A stretch of 9,324 nt of DNA from Candidatus Dojkabacteria bacterium (lineage in GTDB: Bacteria > Patescibacteriota > Dojkabacteria > J137). Where the stretch lies: contig JAGQLJ010000052.1 in the NCBI GenBank assembly GCA_020429495.1, positions 1 through 9,324 of the forward strand, read 5' to 3'. Positions 6,865 to 9,324 of the stretch are shown here, piece by piece (the stretch's first letter is position 1; every line of letters begins with the position of its first letter). The notes beneath the pieces were generated by a model, which was not told the origin of the DNA, ran no database searches, and worked only from the letters and a program-made list of their open reading frames with translations. The translations under genes were made by a program, and so were the position numbers.

Positions 6865-7842
6865 ATGGCAACACTTATTATTAAACCTTTTTTACAAAAA
6901 GAAAATGATTCAATTGGATTAAGCGAATATGGCTTTGCAGCCTTTCCTGGTTCAAAAACTTATATCGAAGTTCCAGCATTATATGGAAAATATCTTACTG
7001 GATTTGATGTAGATGCATTCTATCTAGATAAACTAGATGAAAAAACAAGAGAGAAGGAACGAAAAGCTATAAAAGAAAAAGTAGCGGATTTAAATAGAAA
7101 ATTCCCTCATTTTAGATTAGACAATGTAGCTGTTCCTCAGAAACCTGGTGATGAATCTGTTAAACCCAATCCATTTTATACTAATATGGTAATTGAGTTA
7201 AAATCTGACATGACAGTTCTTGACCCAAATGACCCAGAATCATTAGTCAAAATAGAGATTATTAAGACTAATGCAAAGCATAATCCTTTTTTTGAAATTG
7301 CTCCTGATTTATCTACAGCAAGAGAATCAAACAAGGAATACAAATATTATATTGCAAACGCAGATAGAGATGTTGAGCAAGAAGTTTCTCTGAAAAAAGA
7401 AATGAATAAAGCTACTTCAATTCTTGATAATCTATCTTCAAAAGATAAAGAAAAATTCATTTTAGTCATTAAACATTTATTACCTGCTAATAAAGGATAT
7501 AATGTTGAATCTGAAATGAGATTGTATAAAAGAGCTGATGATTATATTAATGGTATCATTGATGGAGAAAAAGTTAAAGGTGGGGACACATTTTATAAAA
7601 ACTTCATCAAGGCTTCTGAAATGAGTAAAGAAGAGTTGCTTGCTAAAGTAATTATCAAATATGCTATTTTGACTAATGTAATCAGACTTAATACAAAAAC
7701 AAAAGACTGGGAATACAGTAAAACTTTACAACCGCTTGGTAAAACTGCTGACGATATGTATTATTATTTGACAGATGCCAAAAATATGGAACTGTTTAAA
7801 GAAATTAAAAATGATGTTCAAGAAGAAGTTAGAATTGTATAA
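6865..7842 (+). CDS. Conserved crAss-like virion/head protein, function unknown
   Basis: The 325-residue product is rich in Lys, Glu and Asp, has no cysteine, no predicted signal peptide and no membrane segment. The N-terminus (1-45) looks strand-rich and hydrophobic. A helical region at about 46-78 contains GFDVDAFYLDKLDEKTREKE. Residues 84-145 are strand/loop with LDPNDPESLVKIE, and residues about 170-300 are helical with several Lys/Glu-rich stretches. The arrangement resembles an uncharacterised protein found between capsid and gp4-like adaptor genes in crAss-like phages; this is recalled from family gene order and not verified. The position suggests a role in head completion, decoration or the portal vertex. 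The ATG at 6865 follows an A-rich stretch (AAGAAAAATAAAAAAAAGAAAA). The stop overlaps the next start as TAATG, indicating coupled translation and joint function with the adaptor gene. Confidence 0.65.
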   Translation: MATLIIKPFLQKENDSIGLSEYGFAAFPGSKTYIEVPALYGKYLTGFDVDAFYLDKLDEKTREKERKAIKEKVADLNRKFPHFRLDNVAVPQKPGDESVKPNPFYTNMVIELKSDMTVLDPNDPESLVKIEIIKTNAKHNPFFEIAPDLSTARESNKEYKYYIANADRDVEQEVSLKKEMNKATSILDNLSSKDKEKFILVIKHLLPANKGYNVESEMRLYKRADDYINGIIDGEKVKGGDTFYKNFIKASEMSKEELLAKVIIKYAILTNVIRLNTKTKDWEYSKTLQPLGKTADDMYYYLTDAKNMELFKEIKNDVQEEVRIV

Positions 7843-8546
7843 TGATTACTAGTCTAGACATAGCACTCAAAATCAAGTATCGCTTAAACAAAGTCGATAC
7901 ACAAGATGATGAAAATATATCTGTTTACAATATAGTTGAAGCATTCAATAAAGCTCAATTAAATATTATAAACAGATTATATGGGAAAAATAATAACTAT
8001 AAAACTGGTATAGAATCAAGCAGGAAAAGGGTAGATGATTTAAAAATACTTTTAAACCCCGAGCCTAAAATTTTATCAGTTTCTAAAAAAGATGGTTACT
8101 ATTTGTCTGAAAGTCTTCCAAACGATTATTTTCATTTAGTCAGAGTAACTTGTTTAGCATCTAGAAAAGATTGTTCCAAAAAAGAAATTTTTATTTATTT
8201 GCAAGAAGAGTCTAATCTAAATACTTTACTTAGAAATGAAAATACTAATCCTAATTTTGAATGGGGGGAGACAATTGGTACAATTGTAGAAAATAACATC
8301 AAAGTTTTTACATTAGATAAATTTGAAGTGTCTAAATTATTTTTAACATATCTTAGAAGACCTAGAGCAATAGATATACCAGGTTATATAAAACAAGATG
8401 GTTCATCATCTACTCAAATAAATCCTGAAATGCCTAATGACATAGTGGAAATGTGTATAGATGAAGCAGTTAGGATTTTATCAGGAGATATGCAAAATCA
8501 ATTTTCTAATCAAATTTCTCAACAAAATTTGCAAATGAGCGAATAA
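7842..8546 (+). CDS. Head-tail ring/adaptor protein (P22 gp4-like, crAss ring protein 1 type)
   Basis: Expected to bind the portal from below and form the first ring of the neck/tail. The 234-residue product has the family pattern: an N-terminal helix with NIVEAFNKAQLNIINRLYG (30-48), a short motif RKRVDDLKILL (61-71), a PNDYFHLVRVTC strand segment (93-104), NFEWGETIG (138-146), and YLRRPRAIDIPGY (170-182), followed by a final helix IVEMCIDEAVRILSGD (201-216) and a Gln/Asn-rich tail. Length suits the gp4/gp11-like adaptors of short-tailed phages. It contains three cysteines (104, 111, 205). The start is fixed by the TAATG overlap with the preceding gene. It supports a podovirus-like virion plan. 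The assignment to the adaptor family is strong; the exact ring number is inference. Confidence 0.8.
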   Translation: MITSLDIALKIKYRLNKVDTQDDENISVYNIVEAFNKAQLNIINRLYGKNNNYKTGIESSRKRVDDLKILLNPEPKILSVSKKDGYYLSESLPNDYFHLVRVTCLASRKDCSKKEIFIYLQEESNLNTLLRNENTNPNFEWGETIGTIVENNIKVFTLDKFEVSKLFLTYLRRPRAIDIPGYIKQDGSSSTQINPEMPNDIVEMCIDEAVRILSGDMQNQFSNQISQQNLQMSE

Positions 8547-8622
8547 ATTTTTATATTATAAATGAAGAAAGAGTTAACGAATCATTAAAGAAAAATTTTA
8601 ACACAAAAAACATTATTAAAAA
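8547..8622 (+). promoter_or_regulatory. AT-rich leader before the cysteine-bearing virion gene
   Basis: Seventy-six bases without a supported gene. It holds a short open frame of eight codons (ATG 8562, TAA 8586-8588), the string AGAAAAATTTTA (8589-8600) that also occurs at 3838-3849, and ATTATTAAA (8612-8620) ending two bases before the ATG at 8623. No GC-rich hairpin and no Shine-Dalgarno site are present. A promoter or translation-enhancing role is inferred from the repeated elements and position. Confidence 0.35.
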
Positions 8623-9324
8623 ATGACAAATTCCGCACAATCTACAACCTTTAACTATTTTGTTGGTTCAGGTTTAGTACTGACCGATGGGTCAAAAACC
8701 ACTGCTGATTTAGTACCTTTACAATTAGGTATTTTTAACAGTAAAAACTACAAAGCTCTTAGCGCAGCAACCGCTAATGCAAAAGCAGTTCCAGAAATTA
8801 TTATCGCAATGGGTTCTCCTAATGATGAAAAAATTTCCTGGACAAATGCTGCAATGAGTTTTAAATCTGTTCCAATTCAAGCATCTAAATTGATTGCTTG
8901 GCGTAAATCAAGTCCTGTTAAACCTAAACAACATAAAGTTGTTATTGGATGGGATGGAACAACTGATTGTAAAACTATTGATGCAGAATGTGATAAAACT
9001 TACACTCTTCATTTACAATTGGAAGGTTCTCCTACAACAAGATTTTTTGGAGCAAAACCATTGACTGAAACATTTGTCTATCATACTCCTTGTTGCACTG
9101 ATTGTGTATCTGGATGTACAGCAGATGTAGAAGTAATGGTAGATGATTACATTAATCAAATTAATGTTCATCCTCGAATCTCTCCTTTTGTAAAAGCTGA
9201 AAAATTAGTTTCTTATTCTTCTGCTCCTACTACCGAAACTGTTGCATACGAATCTTATACTTTAACTATTGCTGACGAGGGAACTATCCAAGATTTGGCT
9301 AAAATCCAAGCTACTTATTCAGAT
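8623..9324 (+). CDS. Cysteine-bearing virion structural protein (3' end outside window)
   Basis: Open from ATG at 8623 to the window edge, 234 codons, no stop. The N-terminus FNYFVGSGLVLTDGSKTTAD (10-29) is followed by DLVPLQLGIFN (29-39), then VVIGWDGTTDCKTI (106-119) and LQLEGSPTTRFFG (131-143). A cluster PCCTDCVSGC at 156-165 follows. This layout (DL..Q.GIF, GWDG, GSP..RFF, CC.DC...C) resembles an uncharacterised virion protein seen in crAss-like and marine Bacteroidota phages; I recall the pattern but cannot confirm it by search. It carries six cysteines in the visible part (116, 123, 157, 158, 161, 165), while the capsid protein has none. Possible roles are a capsid auxiliary, tail ring or tail-tube-like protein. 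The ATG is supported by the A-rich leader and the immediate start of the conserved region. Confidence 0.7.
   Translation, partial: MTNSAQSTTFNYFVGSGLVLTDGSKTTADLVPLQLGIFNSKNYKALSAATANAKAVPEIIIAMGSPNDEKISWTNAAMSFKSVPIQASKLIAWRKSSPVKPKQHKVVIGWDGTTDCKTIDAECDKTYTLHLQLEGSPTTRFFGAKPLTETFVYHTPCCTDCVSGCTADVEVMVDDYINQINVHPRISPFVKAEKLVSYSSAPTTETVAYESYTLTIADEGTIQDLAKIQATYSD

Overview
This window is the head-module part of a tailed bacteriophage genome, and the best fit is a crAss-like phage (Crassvirales) or a close relative infecting Bacteroidota. The evidence is the protein set and its order on one strand: the end of a terminase-like gene, a large portal, an acidic scaffold-like protein, a crAss-type major capsid protein, an uncharacterised conserved protein, a P22 gp4-like head-tail ring/adaptor, and a cysteine-bearing virion protein. 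The DNA is AT-rich. Gene starts are preceded by A/T-rich leaders and not by good Shine-Dalgarno sites, as is common for phages of Bacteroidota. No identity could be confirmed by a database search; family calls rest on recognising motifs and gene order.

Layout, all on the + strand. Positions 1-1068 are the 3' part of an open frame that continues upstream. Most of it (1-888) is the C-terminal part of an intein with a two-motif LAGLIDADG homing endonuclease, ending in His-Asn followed by Cys. The last 59 codons are the C-extein, most likely the end of the large terminase subunit. The portal (1046-3763) overlaps this gene by 23 bases. After a 90-base AT-rich leader come the acidic scaffold-like gene (3854-5002), a 38-codon lysine-rich mini-gene (5005-5121) and the major capsid gene (5145-6788). 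A strong intrinsic terminator (6801-6834) directly follows the capsid gene. Then come a 325-codon conserved gene (6865-7842), the ring/adaptor gene joined to it by a TAATG overlap (7842-8546), a 76-base leader, and a virion protein gene that runs off the right edge (8623-9324).

The genes form an assembly line. The terminase, once the intein is spliced out, would pump DNA through the portal into a shell of capsid protein shaped by the scaffold-like protein; the gp4-like ring would then extend the portal vertex toward the tail. The capsid gene has its own terminator and nearly avoids the ATA codon that is frequent in the portal gene, both consistent with very high expression.

Points most worth following up are the intein, which appears to sit at the DD nuclease motif of the terminase, the unannotated 38-aa basic protein between scaffold and capsid genes, three LFE motifs in the scaffold-like protein, and the six-cysteine virion protein in an otherwise cysteine-poor module. 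No tRNA, rRNA, CRISPR array or insertion sequence was seen. No intergenic stretch exceeds 90 bases.
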